A DNA stretch of 46,005 bases from Bacillota bacterium (lineage in GTDB: Bacteria > Bacillota > Clostridia > UBA1381), in the NCBI GenBank assembly GCA_029007725.1, contig JAQXIJ010000082.1, positions 1 to 46,005 on the forward strand, in the 5' to 3' direction. The notes under the pieces are model-generated. The model was not told where the DNA came from and did not search any database. It saw only the letters and a list, made by a program, of their open reading frames with translations. This document shows, in pieces, positions 17,126 through 24,856 of this stretch (position 1 is its first letter; every line of letters begins with the position of its first letter). The position numbers were made by a program, and so were the translations under genes.

Positions 17126-17635
17126 TCATGTTGACTCAGAGTCAAATTTTTGCAGGATCGCATTCATAATATCCTCCGGATCGGCTTTTAACACAAGTGA
17201 AAATTCCTCACCGATTACACGCTCCGCGTCCTTAAAAAAGCGTTCGTCGGCGAGGTGAAGCTTTTTGCCGTTGTCCTCAAGCTCTTTCTTATGAATATGT
17301 ATATTTTTCATCTGCTTTACCATTTCAAGCGAATCACCGGCCGACAGAATTACCTTATAATGCTCTTTTCGCATACGTTCATCATCTTCCCATCTCATGG
17401 GGTTTTTTAATACTTCCGAAATTATCCCGGCAATTTCGTCTTGTGAAAGAACTCTGCGCATTTTTCCCACCAAAGTGTCGTTATCCACCGGAACAAGTAT
17501 CGTAGAATTGTCCCGGTATACCGAGTTCAAAACGTAATAGCTATGATTTTTGCCGCATACGGTTCTTTTTTCAATATCCGATATCACACAAACACCTGAT
17601 GCGCCGTACAAAACCGTATCATTTACACTAAACAT
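17126..17635 (-). CDS. CarD family transcriptional regulator
   Basis: A 169-residue protein with an N-terminal CarD/CdnL/TRCF RNA-polymerase-interaction domain (FSVNDTVLYGASGVCVISDI, residues about 2-60, with SYYVLNSVYRDNSTILVPVD). A C-terminal helical domain follows (about 75-165). Such proteins bind the RNAP beta subunit and stabilise open complexes at promoters. I chose ATG at 17635 because AAGGAG lies nine bases upstream and the protein then starts at the domain edge. A near-consensus promoter lies about 100 bp upstream at 17732-17760. Confidence 0.9.
   Translation of the reverse strand: MFSVNDTVLYGASGVCVISDIEKRTVCGKNHSYYVLNSVYRDNSTILVPVDNDTLVGKMRRVLSQDEIAGIISEVLKNPMRWEDDERMRKEHYKVILSAGDSLEMVKQMKNIHIHKKELEDNGKKLHLADERFFKDAERVIGEEFSLVLKADPEDIMNAILQKFDSEST
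17131..17145. repeat. 15-bp inverted repeat TTGACTCAGAGTCAA
   Basis: A perfect inverted repeat (seven bases each side of a central A) at the very 3' end of the CarD-family gene and just upstream of the DUF2992/yjdF promoter. It has the shape of a repressor or activator site. It could also be chance within coding DNA. Confidence 0.35.
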
Positions 17636-17731
17636 CAATTTCTTCTCCTTCAGCGCCCCGCGCAAAAAATAACACAAAAGCATACAATCTGCAAACATAG
17701 ATTTCACAAACTATACGTTTCTTACTGTTAT

Positions 17732-17760
17732 ATTATACCACTTATCATTGTTTTTTTCAA
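17732..17760 (-). promoter_or_regulatory. Promoter for the CarD-family gene
   Basis: TTGAAA (17760-17755), 17-bp spacer, TATAAT (17737-17732) on the minus strand. Confidence 0.75.
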
Positions 17761-17814
17761 AGGTCTTTTTAAACAATCTTCAAAAGACTTTTTTTGTGCA
17801 TATTGTAAATGATG

Positions 17815-17857
17815 TAAAATAAAAATTGCCCCGGCAGAAAAATTCCGCAGGAGCAAT
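17815..17857 (-). terminator. Terminator after pyridoxamine kinase
   Basis: On the minus strand, ATTGCTCC (17857-17850) / GGGGCAAT (17832-17825) with an inner CGG/CCG pair, followed by TTTTATTTT. It lies five bases past the kinase stop. Confidence 0.8.
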
Positions 17858-17861
17858 CTTT

Positions 17862-18698
17862 CTATTTGTCTAAGCTTTTTAACAGAAACGGAATTGCGCG
17901 CTCAAATTCAACACCGTACCAATATTTTTCGCGGTCTGGTATTGTTAGTCTGATACATTCTACGGTATAGTCAGCAGCGATTTTTAATGCTTCCTGAAGA
18001 GTTTTTTCGTTCATCAGTGCTCCGACACAAGCCGATGCAAAAACGTCGCCTGTTCCGTGGAATTTGCAGTCCAGACGCTCATTAAAGTAGTAGAAAAACT
18101 CGTCCTTTTCGCTGTCGTACATCGCAACTCCAAGCTTGTCCTCCTCAAAGCTCACGCCGGTCAGAACCGTCTTTTTCGCGCCGAGTGCGGCCAGTCTTTT
18201 CAAAATATCCTCAACATATTCCTTGTCATATCCACTTTCCTTATACTCAACTCCAAGCATAAAGGATGCTTCTGTGATATTCGGTACAATAACGTCCGCC
18301 TTTGCGCAAAGTGTTGCCATATGCCTTGCAAATTCCGGTGTGAATCCGGTATACAGTACTCCGTTGTCAGCCATTGCCGGGTCAACAAAGGCAAGCGTTT
18401 TTTTAGGCTTTGCATCAATGAACTCCTTCATCTGGTCAATCTGCTCTAAAGAGCCGAGATATCCGGTATAAATCGCGTCAAAATCAATGCTTTCTCTCTT
18501 CCAGTGCGCAAATATTTTCGGAATATCTTCCGACAGATCGTGGAATGTGAAATTTTTAAATCCTCCGGTATGCGTCGACAAAACCGCTGTCGGTAAAATT
18601 GCCGCCTCAACGCCCATTGCGGAAATTATCGGCAGCGCTACCGTAAGTGAGCATTTTCCGAAACAGGATATATCCTGAATTGTAACAATTCTTTTCAT
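17862..18698 (-). CDS. pdxY: Pyridoxamine/pyridoxal kinase
   Basis: A ribokinase-fold enzyme of 278 residues that phosphorylates B6 vitamers in the PLP salvage route. The start MKRIVTIQDISCFGKCSLTV and LPTAVLSTHTGGF are characteristic of the Clostridia PdxY-type pyridoxamine kinases. YTGYLGS, the DPAMADNG metal/phosphate segment, VPNITEA and the anion-hole GTGDVFASACVGALM near residue 223 complete the set. ATG at 18698 has GGGAGG eight bases upstream; an earlier in-frame codon would run through the rpsT terminator. PLP also links to YggS elsewhere in the window, but the two are not in one operon. Confidence 0.92.
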   Translation of the reverse strand: MKRIVTIQDISCFGKCSLTVALPIISAMGVEAAILPTAVLSTHTGGFKNFTFHDLSEDIPKIFAHWKRESIDFDAIYTGYLGSLEQIDQMKEFIDAKPKKTLAFVDPAMADNGVLYTGFTPEFARHMATLCAKADVIVPNITEASFMLGVEYKESGYDKEYVEDILKRLAALGAKKTVLTGVSFEEDKLGVAMYDSEKDEFFYYFNERLDCKFHGTGDVFASACVGALMNEKTLQEALKIAADYTVECIRLTIPDREKYWYGVEFERAIPFLLKSLDK

Positions 18699-18718
18699 AA
18701 TTATGTCCTCCCAACTAC

Positions 18719-18741
18719 AAAAAAAACCGCTTACAAAGCGG
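18719..18741 (-). terminator. Terminator after rpsT
   Basis: CCGCTT (18727-18732) / AAGCGG (18736-18741) with an eight-base T-run on the minus strand, 13 bp past the rpsT stop. Confidence 0.85.
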
Positions 18742-18753
18742 CTTTTTAATGCT

Positions 18754-19020
18754 TTACGCGTCAATCTTTGCAAGCTTTAGAGCAAGCTGAGATTTCTTTC
18801 TTGCAGCGTTATTCTTGTGCAGAATACCCTGCTTAACTGCCTGATCCAGCTTTCTTGTTGCTTCGTTGAACAAGGTTTTTGCCTCTGCGGCATTCTTGTT
18901 TTCGACAGCTGTGTCAAATTTTTTGATAGCAGTTTTAAGCGCTGTCTTATGCATTTGGTTAATCAGTGTCTTTTTCTGGATAACCAAAACACGCTTTTTA
19001 GCTGACTTAATGTTAGGCAT
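18754..19020 (-). CDS. rpsT: 30S ribosomal protein S20
   Basis: An 88-residue basic helical protein that binds 16S rRNA in the 30S body. The start [13 protein letters not shown], the middle [15 protein letters not shown] and the end [18 protein letters not shown] are typical of S20. GGAGGTG lies six to seven bases before ATG at 19020; the in-frame extension upstream is not needed and runs through the promoter. It is monocistronic, with its own promoter at 19061-19089 and a strong terminator. Confidence 0.97.
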   Translation of the reverse strand: MPNIKSAKKRVLVIQKKTLINQMHKTALKTAIKKFDTAVENKNAAEAKTLFNEATRKLDQAVKQGILHKNNAARKKSQLALKLAKIDA

Positions 19021-19060
19021 ATCTTTCACCTCCGAATATTTCAATACATAATACTTAAAT

Positions 19061-19089
19061 ATTCTATCACACTTACAATTAAAAATCAA
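19061..19089 (-). promoter_or_regulatory. Promoter for rpsT
   Basis: TTGATT (19089-19084), 17-bp spacer, TAGAAT (19066-19061) on the minus strand, leaving a leader of about 34-36 nt. Confidence 0.6.
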
Positions 19090-19118
19090 GCATTTTTTTA
19101 ATAATTTTCAATTTATTT

Positions 19119-19607
19119 TCAGTAACCCGCTTTACCCTCAAGAGAATCATCGTTTTCAATCCACTCTTTTACGTCAATAATGCGAAAATCTGACAATGTA
19201 TCGCGGATTATCACCTGACGTATTCCCGAGTTTATTACCATTCTTTTACACATAGCGCAGCATGAACTGTTTTTGACCAGTGTTCCTTTTTCAACTTCAA
19301 GTCCCACAAGATAAAGTGTTGCACCTATCATTTCCTTTCTTGAAGCCGAAATGATCGCATTTGCCTCAGCATGAACACTTCGGCACATTTCATAACGTTC
19401 TCCGCGCGGAATCTGCATTTCGCGACGGATGCATCTACCCAGGTCACTGCAGTTTTTTCTGCCTCGCGGCGCTCCGACATATCCGGTTGAAATTATCTCG
19501 TCGTTATTTACTATAATTGCGCCATAGTTCCGCCTGAGACAGGTTCCGCGCTCAGCGACCGTCTGTGCAATATCAAGGTAGTAGTTATGTTTGTCCCTTC
19601 TGTCCAT
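19119..19607 (-). CDS. dCMP deaminase (ComEB-like)
   Basis: A zinc deaminase of 162 residues making dUMP from dCMP for thymidylate synthesis. It shows the zinc motif HAEANAI (VHAEANAIISASRK) and the second half SSCCAMCKRMVINSGI with its paired cysteines. A family insert with extra cysteines precedes these (RGRKNCSDLGRCIRREM). ATG at 19607 has GAGGTG six bases upstream and is preferred over the in-frame codon at 19625. It follows recO with an 11-bp gap and ends the recO operon. Confidence 0.93.
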   Translation of the reverse strand: MDRRDKHNYYLDIAQTVAERGTCLRRNYGAIIVNNDEIISTGYVGAPRGRKNCSDLGRCIRREMQIPRGERYEMCRSVHAEANAIISASRKEMIGATLYLVGLEVEKGTLVKNSSCCAMCKRMVINSGIRQVIIRDTLSDFRIIDVKEWIENDDSLEGKAGY

Positions 19608-19617
19608 ATGTAACACC

Positions 19618-20346
19618 TCATACAAGAATTTTTTTCAGATAATCCAGCGATTTATACTGTCTTTCGCTGTGATAAATAAAGTATGCCTCGGCAAGCACCG
19701 AAAGCTCGTCCCGTGTTTGTTTCGAAACGGAAAAGGAAAAAGCACGCTTGCTGTCTGCTGAAAGTATGTATTCCAGCGCCGCCCTTGCGGATTGTGAAAT
19801 ATGTGCGGCACCGCTTTTGCACGCTCTGCACACCGTTCCGGCAGATATGTCGAATCCGTCAAGATTTTCTGTTCCTCCGCACACGGCGCACCGCCCGGTC
19901 TGCGGCATGTATCCGGCGTACTGCATAAGTTTCAGCTCAAACACAGACTTTGCGTTTTTTATATCGGTATCACGGTATGCTACGGTATAAAGAGTATTGA
20001 GCAAAAGGCTCAGCACTCTTTTGTCGCGGTCAATATATGCATCCGACGCAAGCTCGCAAAGATAATTTGCAAGAGAAAGCTTTTCAATATCCTCGGTTAT
20101 CGGATAGAAGGTATCAATTATATCAATTCCGTCAACACGGTAGATATCGCTGTTCTTTTTGTCGAGCACAAAGTCGGCAAGGCACAAAAACTGTGAGCCG
20201 GCTTTCAGGCTGCTTTTTTTGCCGCGTACGCCGTATACACATGCTGAAATCACTCCGAACTGCTCCGACAGCACTGTCAGCATACAGTTTGATTCGCCAT
20301 AGTTTGCCCTTCTTGTAATAATGCCCCTTGTTTTGCAGTTTCCCAT
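19618..20346 (-). CDS. recO: DNA repair protein RecO
   Basis: A recombination mediator of 242 residues acting with RecF and RecR to load RecA. It has the N-terminal OB fold (MGNCKTRGIITRRANYGESN through VYGVRGKKSSLKAGSQFL), a helical middle (LANYLCELASDAYIDRD) and a C-terminal zinc-binding segment CAVCGG...CRAC near residues 153-180. Its start is embedded in the preceding yqzL-like gene by about 70 bp in another frame. GGAG lies seven bases before ATG. Confidence 0.94.
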   Translation of the reverse strand: MGNCKTRGIITRRANYGESNCMLTVLSEQFGVISACVYGVRGKKSSLKAGSQFLCLADFVLDKKNSDIYRVDGIDIIDTFYPITEDIEKLSLANYLCELASDAYIDRDKRVLSLLLNTLYTVAYRDTDIKNAKSVFELKLMQYAGYMPQTGRCAVCGGTENLDGFDISAGTVCRACKSGAAHISQSARAALEYILSADSKRAFSFSVSKQTRDELSVLAEAYFIYHSERQYKSLDYLKKILV

Positions 20347-20447
20347 CGTCCTTCTCCGTCCGCGCCATCCGTCATTTTGTATGACAGATAATCGTCAATA
20401 CTGCCTGTTTTTTCAAACGACTGCCATGACTTTTCCTTTTTATCCAT
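20277..20447 (-). CDS. YqzL-like small protein overlapping recO
   Basis: A 56-residue frame between era and recO, the normal place for yqzL in Bacillota. The first half matches the YqzL pattern: SWQSFEKTGSIDDYLSYKM (Trp...Phe...TGsId-YL-YK). The C-terminal 25 residues overlap recO in another frame and are not part of the usual short YqzL (about 45 residues). The function of YqzL is unknown. The ribosome site is weak (GGGGTAAAAATC). Confidence 0.65.
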   Translation of the reverse strand: MDKKEKSWQSFEKTGSIDDYLSYKMTDGADGEGRWETAKQGALLQEGQTMANQTVC

Positions 20448-20521
20448 TGATTTTTACCCCCTGATTTTCTTATACGATTAGGGTTGGTAAATTTAATCAT
20501 CTTTATACTGTCACTTTTTGG

Positions 20522-21412
20522 CTAAGCTTCGTATCCAAAATTCTTTATCATTCTGTCAGAGTTGCGCCAGTCATTTCTGACCTTTACCCATAGTTCAAGA
20601 TAAACCTTTTTGTCCAGCATCTGCTCGATATCCTTTCTTGCCAGCTGACCTATTTTTTTCAACATTTCTCCGTTTTTTCCGATAATAATTCCCTTATGGC
20701 TCGCCTTTTCGCAGTAAATTGTTGCAAAAATATTGGTTATGTTTTCCTTTTCCTGCATTTTGTCAATTTCTATCGCGATTCCGTGAGGAACCTCTTTATC
20801 CAGCTGCCACAGCATTTTTTCTCGGATTATTTCGGCAGCAATCTGTTTTTCCGGCTGGTCGGTCACCATATCGTCATAATAGAATTTCGGTCCCTCATGC
20901 AGATTTGCTTCAATTTCCTCTAAAAGCAAATCTACACCGTCTCCTGTCTTTGCACTGACCGGTACAATTGCCGCAAAATTATGCAAATTTGAATAGTCGG
21001 CAATAAGCGGTAACAGCGCGTCCTTTCGCACCGCGTCCACTTTGTTCAGCACTAAAATCGCTGGTACTCCGGTTTTTCCGATGTTTGACGCAATTTCGCG
21101 CTCCATGTCTGCAATAGGTCTCGTTGCGTCCACCACAAAAAGCACAACATCCATTTCGTTCATGGACTCGTTCGCAACCTTTACCATAAACTCGCCCAGC
21201 TTGTTATGAGGCTTATGAATCCCCGGTGTATCGGTGAAAACTATCTGACATTCCTTTGTTGTATAAATCGCAAGTATTTTATTCCGCGTAGTCTGCGGTT
21301 TGCTTGATATAATTGCTATCTTCTGTCCTGCAACAGTGTTTAAAAGCGTTGATTTCCCTACATTTGGCATACCTATTATGGCAGCAAATCCGGACTTAAA
21401 TTTTTTTGACAT
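20522..21412 (-). CDS. era: GTPase Era
   Basis: A 30S-assembly GTPase of 296 residues. G1 is GMPNVGKSTLLN, G2 lies around SSKPQTTRNKI, G3 is DTPGIHKPHNK and G4 is LNKVDAV. A C-terminal KH RNA-binding domain with the loop GIIIGKNGEMLKKIG follows. ATG at 21412 has AGGG four to five bases upstream and overlaps the end of dgkA by 17 bp. The earlier ATG at 21424 leaves no ribosome site. The gene order ybeY-dgkA-era-yqzL-recO is the standard Bacillota one. Confidence 0.97.
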   Translation of the reverse strand: MSKKFKSGFAAIIGMPNVGKSTLLNTVAGQKIAIISSKPQTTRNKILAIYTTKECQIVFTDTPGIHKPHNKLGEFMVKVANESMNEMDVVLFVVDATRPIADMEREIASNIGKTGVPAILVLNKVDAVRKDALLPLIADYSNLHNFAAIVPVSAKTGDGVDLLLEEIEANLHEGPKFYYDDMVTDQPEKQIAAEIIREKMLWQLDKEVPHGIAIEIDKMQEKENITNIFATIYCEKASHKGIIIGKNGEMLKKIGQLARKDIEQMLDKKVYLELWVKVRNDWRNSDRMIKNFGYEA

Positions 21413-21845
21413 TTTTCCCTCCATGTACTACAAAAAATATGTCCAAAACCCCTAAAGCAAGGCATGGAACAAGAATTTTTATATCGGTAAATATATGTAA
21501 TAGCGTTTCGCCTATTCTGTCCACACTGCCGAAAAGACAGACTCCGACCGCCACTGCGCCTGCCGCAAAAACCAGTACTGCGCTCGCCGCGGCATCCTTT
21601 GCAATCTTTGCCGACGGTAGAATTTTGTCGGTAGCGGTATCAACAGCACGTTCAACAGCGGTGTTTATAAGCTCTGCCGAAATTACGGCGGAAATCTGCA
21701 AAATCAGAATTGCCCACTTTTCTGCTGAAATTTCATAAAAATACGCAAAAACCATTATAAGATTTGCTATAGCGATATGAAAGCGCAGATTGCGCTCGCT
21801 TTTTACCGAAGCTATAATTCCCTCAAGGGCATACAAAAAGCTCAT
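21396..21845 (-). CDS. dgkA: Diacylglycerol/undecaprenol kinase family protein
   Basis: A small integral membrane kinase of 149 residues. In Gram-positive bacteria this family phosphorylates undecaprenol for cell-wall carrier recycling. The active-site blocks are SERNLRFH near residue 16, AELINTAVERAVD near 57 and AKDAAASAVL near 82. Four hydrophobic segments are visible, one more than the usual three: the C-terminal extension ILVPCLALGVLDIFFVVHGG adds a helix. ATG at 21845 starts one base after the ybeY stop with GAGG six bases upstream. Confidence 0.9.
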   Translation of the reverse strand: MSFLYALEGIIASVKSERNLRFHIAIANLIMVFAYFYEISAEKWAILILQISAVISAELINTAVERAVDTATDKILPSAKIAKDAAASAVLVFAAGAVAVGVCLFGSVDRIGETLLHIFTDIKILVPCLALGVLDIFFVVHGGKNVKKI

Positions 21846-21846
21846 A

Positions 21847-22341
21847 TCAAACCTCACGTGTCAGACCGAGTTTGTTTAAAATCTCGTCCTGCTTTGCAAA
21901 CATAGTTTTTTCATCCTCTTTGCTGTCAACATGGTCATATCCCAAAAGGTGCAGCATAGAATGAACGGTAAGAAAAGCCATTTCTCGCTTGAAGCTGTGA
22001 CCAAACTCCTTTGCCTGTTCAGCTGCTCTTTCGGCCGAAATGACAATGTCGCCGAGAAGAATATCCTCGCCGTCCACGTCATATTCTGAGTCGATTATAT
22101 TGCCGTTCTCATCAAAATACAGCATGGGAAAAGACAGCACGTCCGTCGTACTGTCGATATTTCTGTACTTCTTGTTAAGCTCGCGAATCTGCTCATTGTC
22201 TGCAATGGTCACACTGACCTCTGCATTAAAGTCACAATTTTCATATTCAAGGCTCGCTTCAATTACCTTTTTCAGCACGTCTTCTATTTCTGGAGTTATG
22301 TCAACCGTACTTTGCTCGTTTTCCATTATTATCTTTGTCAT
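21847..22341 (-). CDS. ybeY: Endoribonuclease YbeY
   Basis: A zinc endoribonuclease of about 164 residues for 16S rRNA 3' maturation and ribosome quality control. The metal motif is complete: HSMLHLLGYDH (HX3HX5H) near residue 130. The preceding family blocks are NKKYRNIDSTTDVLSFPM and LGDIVIS. The start is placed at ATG 22341; a second ATG at 22326 is possible. Either overlaps the end of phoH by 25-41 bp, so the two are translationally linked. Confidence 0.95.
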   Translation of the reverse strand: MTKIIMENEQSTVDITPEIEDVLKKVIEASLEYENCDFNAEVSVTIADNEQIRELNKKYRNIDSTTDVLSFPMLYFDENGNIIDSEYDVDGEDILLGDIVISAERAAEQAKEFGHSFKREMAFLTVHSMLHLLGYDHVDSKEDEKTMFAKQDEILNKLGLTREV

Positions 22342-23311
22342 TTCTACGTTTTTTCTCCTGTTCGGTATCGTATTTTTCATATGCCTTGATAATCTTCTGC
22401 ACAAGCGGATGACGCACAACGTCCTTTTCGGTCAGAATAGAAAACTCTATATCTTCTATATTTTTAAGCACGCGCTGCGCAACCTTAAGGCCCGACTTTT
22501 TGCCGTCCGGAAGGTCAATTTGTGTTATGTCACCTGTCACCACCGCTCTTGAACCGAAGCCTATACGTGTCAGAAACATTTTCATCTGCTCGGGAGTTGT
22601 ATTCTGCGCTTCGTCAAGGATTATGAATGCATTGTCAAGCGTTCTGCCGCGCATATATGCCAGCGGCGCAACTTCAATCATGCCCTTTTCCTGATAGCGT
22701 GCAAAGCCTTCGCCACCCAACATTTCGTACATTCCGTCATACAACGGACGCAGATACGGATCAACCTTGTTCTGCAAATCACCCGGCAAAAATCCGAGTT
22801 TTTCGCCAGCTTCCACCGCAGGCCGTGTCAGTATTATCCTGCTGACCTCTTTGTTTCTGAGGGCCGTCACCGCCTTTGCAACCGCAAGATACGTCTTTCC
22901 AGTTCCGGCAGGACCTATACCGAAAACTATCGTGTTTGTTTCTATAGCTTCAACATATTTTTTCTGTCCGAGAGTTTTAGTCTTTATCGGATTTCCCTTA
23001 TGATTCACTGCGATACAGTCGTCACCCAGAAGCTTTATATCAAAGCCGCCGTTTTCCTGCACCATTGTGATTGCGTACAGAATCTTCTGCTCGTCTATCG
23101 TTTCGCCCTTATTTATAATCTGCATAAGGGTGTTTATTACCGCGCCCGCTTTTTCGATATTGTCCTCTTCGCCCGAAATCTTAAGCATATTATCGCGCGA
23201 AGTTATCGCTACTTCAAGGCTTTTTTCAAGCAGCTTTATATTCGCGTCAAAGCTGCCGAAAAGACTTGCAAGATCAATCTCTTGCGGTATCTCTATCTGT
23301 CTTTGGTTCAA
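22301..23311 (-). CDS. phoH: PhoH family ATPase
   Basis: A 336-residue PhoH/PhoL ATPase tied to RNA metabolism with YbeY. It has an N-terminal KH-like segment (about 15-75), Walker A GIGPAGTGKTYLAVAKA near residue 133, Walker B AFIILDEAQNTTPEQMKMFL, and the family sequence TRIGFGSRAVVTGDITQIDL. The start is TTG at 23311 with GAGGTG eight bases upstream. It overlaps yqfD by 38 bp at its start and ybeY at its end, in a chain of overlapping genes. Confidence 0.95.
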   Translation of the reverse strand: MNQRQIEIPQEIDLASLFGSFDANIKLLEKSLEVAITSRDNMLKISGEEDNIEKAGAVINTLMQIINKGETIDEQKILYAITMVQENGGFDIKLLGDDCIAVNHKGNPIKTKTLGQKKYVEAIETNTIVFGIGPAGTGKTYLAVAKAVTALRNKEVSRIILTRPAVEAGEKLGFLPGDLQNKVDPYLRPLYDGMYEMLGGEGFARYQEKGMIEVAPLAYMRGRTLDNAFIILDEAQNTTPEQMKMFLTRIGFGSRAVVTGDITQIDLPDGKKSGLKVAQRVLKNIEDIEFSILTEKDVVRHPLVQKIIKAYEKYDTEQEKKRRNDKDNNGKRAKYG

Positions 23312-24503
23312 TCGTTGTCACCTCTGTAATTTCTCTTTCTGTGCCTGCCTGCTCGATAAATTCCATTTTCAGGGTTATCTGAAGCGTTTCGCTGTCAATT
23401 TCCTTTACGTCTAATTGCTCCGAAATCTTCTGCGACTGCGGCAAAAGCTCCTTTGCAATCTGAGCTTCAAGCTCCCGCTTTGCAAGTTCTTCGGTCGTTT
23501 CCCTCGAAATCGGCTCTTTTATTATCTGAAATTCAGCATAGTTTTCTCGGCGCAGACCTATGCCGATAAAATTATTTCTTCCGATTTTGGCATCAAAATC
23601 CTTTATATTTTTGTCATAACTTACGGAATTTATGTTCTTTTTTAAATAAAGTGGAAACTCCCACTTAAAAAACTTAAGAGTAAAATAGCTTTTCTTTTTG
23701 CCCGTATAAGTCTTATAGCAATAATTCTGAGTATATGTTCCGCGTTTTACATGTACGGTATGAAGCTCTAGCGTTGCCTTGGAATGAGTCGCATATCCGC
23801 CCTTTTCTTCAAAATCATATCTGCCCGAAACAACCGTCTGACCAGCAACAACCGTTTCACCGTTTTCGACAAGGCATTTACCGCGCTTTGTAATAACGCG
23901 TTTCACTACTCCGTCACGTATGGCAACAATATCGCACGGCACATCGGGATCGAAAACCTCCGGTGGAATGATATTCTGCCTTATGTCAACAACGGCTTTT
24001 GTCCCGCGTATATACACCCATGCCCAGCATATACCGTCGGTATGATTAAGAATAATATTTTTCATTTCGAGCGGTGTCTTAAGGTTTTTTTTAAGCACTC
24101 CCGGCTTGAGGCCGGCAAGCTCAGCAGCCGCTTCAAGCTGCCCTATGTCAATGTTTTCGGCACCTTCATATTCCACTGACCAGATGAAATGCGAACTGAC
24201 CGTAAACAACAGAACAAAAGCCAGCATACCAAAAAGAAATGCTTTGCGTTTTTTTAGCCGTTCAATCAAAAATGCCAGTCCGTGTCGTTCCTCGACATGA
24301 ATGCGTGCCCTTATTGGCAAGTGTCTCAGCAAAAAAAAGTCGTCAAGATCCAACTCGGCAAAAAAACTATCATCGCAAAATATCATTTTCCGCGGTTTTA
24401 TATCCATTTTCAGAAGTTCATTCAAAAACTCCTCTTTATTATTGCCCTTTACTGACAGTATAACATATCCGCGTACAAAATGGAAGATTTTTATGAAAAA
24501 CAA
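23274..24503 (-). CDS. yqfD: Sporulation protein YqfD
   Basis: A 409-residue membrane protein of the mother-cell sporulation programme. The N-terminus (FHFVRGYVILSVKGNNKEEF) is a family hallmark. A single membrane helix lies at about residues 88-110 (AFLFGMLAFVLLFTVSSHFI). A large extracytoplasmic part follows, with a POTRA-like start (YEGAENIDIGQLEAAAELAG) and RGTKAVVDIRQNIIPP. The start is TTG at 24503 with GGAGG nine bases upstream. It sits in the yqfC-yqfD-phoH order used by endospore formers. Confidence 0.93.
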   Translation of the reverse strand: MFFIKIFHFVRGYVILSVKGNNKEEFLNELLKMDIKPRKMIFCDDSFFAELDLDDFFLLRHLPIRARIHVEERHGLAFLIERLKKRKAFLFGMLAFVLLFTVSSHFIWSVEYEGAENIDIGQLEAAAELAGLKPGVLKKNLKTPLEMKNIILNHTDGICWAWVYIRGTKAVVDIRQNIIPPEVFDPDVPCDIVAIRDGVVKRVITKRGKCLVENGETVVAGQTVVSGRYDFEEKGGYATHSKATLELHTVHVKRGTYTQNYCYKTYTGKKKSYFTLKFFKWEFPLYLKKNINSVSYDKNIKDFDAKIGRNNFIGIGLRRENYAEFQIIKEPISRETTEELAKRELEAQIAKELLPQSQKISEQLDVKEIDSETLQITLKMEFIEQAGTEREITEVTTIEPKTDRDTARD

Positions 24504-24519
24504 TTAAAAAAACCTCCGT

Positions 24520-24780
24520 TTAAATCAGTTTTACAGCTGAAATTTTTCCGGACAGGATTATGTTTCCGTCGCCTATAGCATTAATTTCAAAGCCCGTACC
24601 CGAAATTTCTATAATCCCCGACTTATATTTAAGTCTTATGATTTCGGATTTATATTCAATCAGCTTCAGATAATTTTCAACATATATCTGTTTGTCTCCC
24701 AAAACTATAATCTTTGGGATCTCAAGTGAAACATCATACGGGAGTTCAAAGGCGTCCGAAATTTTCTTTGCGATGTCCAA
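24520..24780 (-). CDS. yqfC: Sporulation protein YqfC (YabP/YqfC family)
   Basis: A small protein of about 86 residues. The YabP/YqfC domain is visible in DVSLEIPKIIVLGDKQIYVE and GTGFEINAIGDGNIILSGKI. GTG at 24789 is too close to its GAGGGG sequence, whereas TTG at 24780 has seven bases of spacing, so TTG is preferred. It pairs with yqfD 16 bp downstream; in B. subtilis the pair is expressed in the mother cell. Confidence 0.9.
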   Translation of the reverse strand: MDIAKKISDAFELPYDVSLEIPKIIVLGDKQIYVENYLKLIEYKSEIIRLKYKSGIIEISGTGFEINAIGDGNIILSGKISAVKLI

Positions 24781-24800
24781 AAAAATCACCCCTCAAAACA

Positions 24801-24828
24801 ATTTATATGCTATATTTGCTGTTATAAT
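24801..24828 (-). promoter_or_regulatory. Possible sigma-E promoter for yqfC-yqfD
   Basis: Minus strand ATTAT (24828-24824), 14-bp spacer, CATATAAAT (24809-24801). The geometry resembles mother-cell sigma-E promoters, and the downstream genes are sporulation genes. The match is partial. Confidence 0.35.
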
Positions 24829-24838
24829 GTCATAATCA
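24809..24838 (+). promoter_or_regulatory. Possible sigma-E promoter for ylbJ
   Basis: GCTATATT (24809-24816), 14-bp spacer, CATAATCA (24831-24838), close to the sigma-E form (ATATT, 14, CATANNAT). A TATAAT at 24823-24828 has no -35 box at 17 bp. In B. subtilis ylbJ belongs to the sigma-E regulon. Confidence 0.45.
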
Positions 24839-24856
24839 TGATATGGGGGTGCTTAT

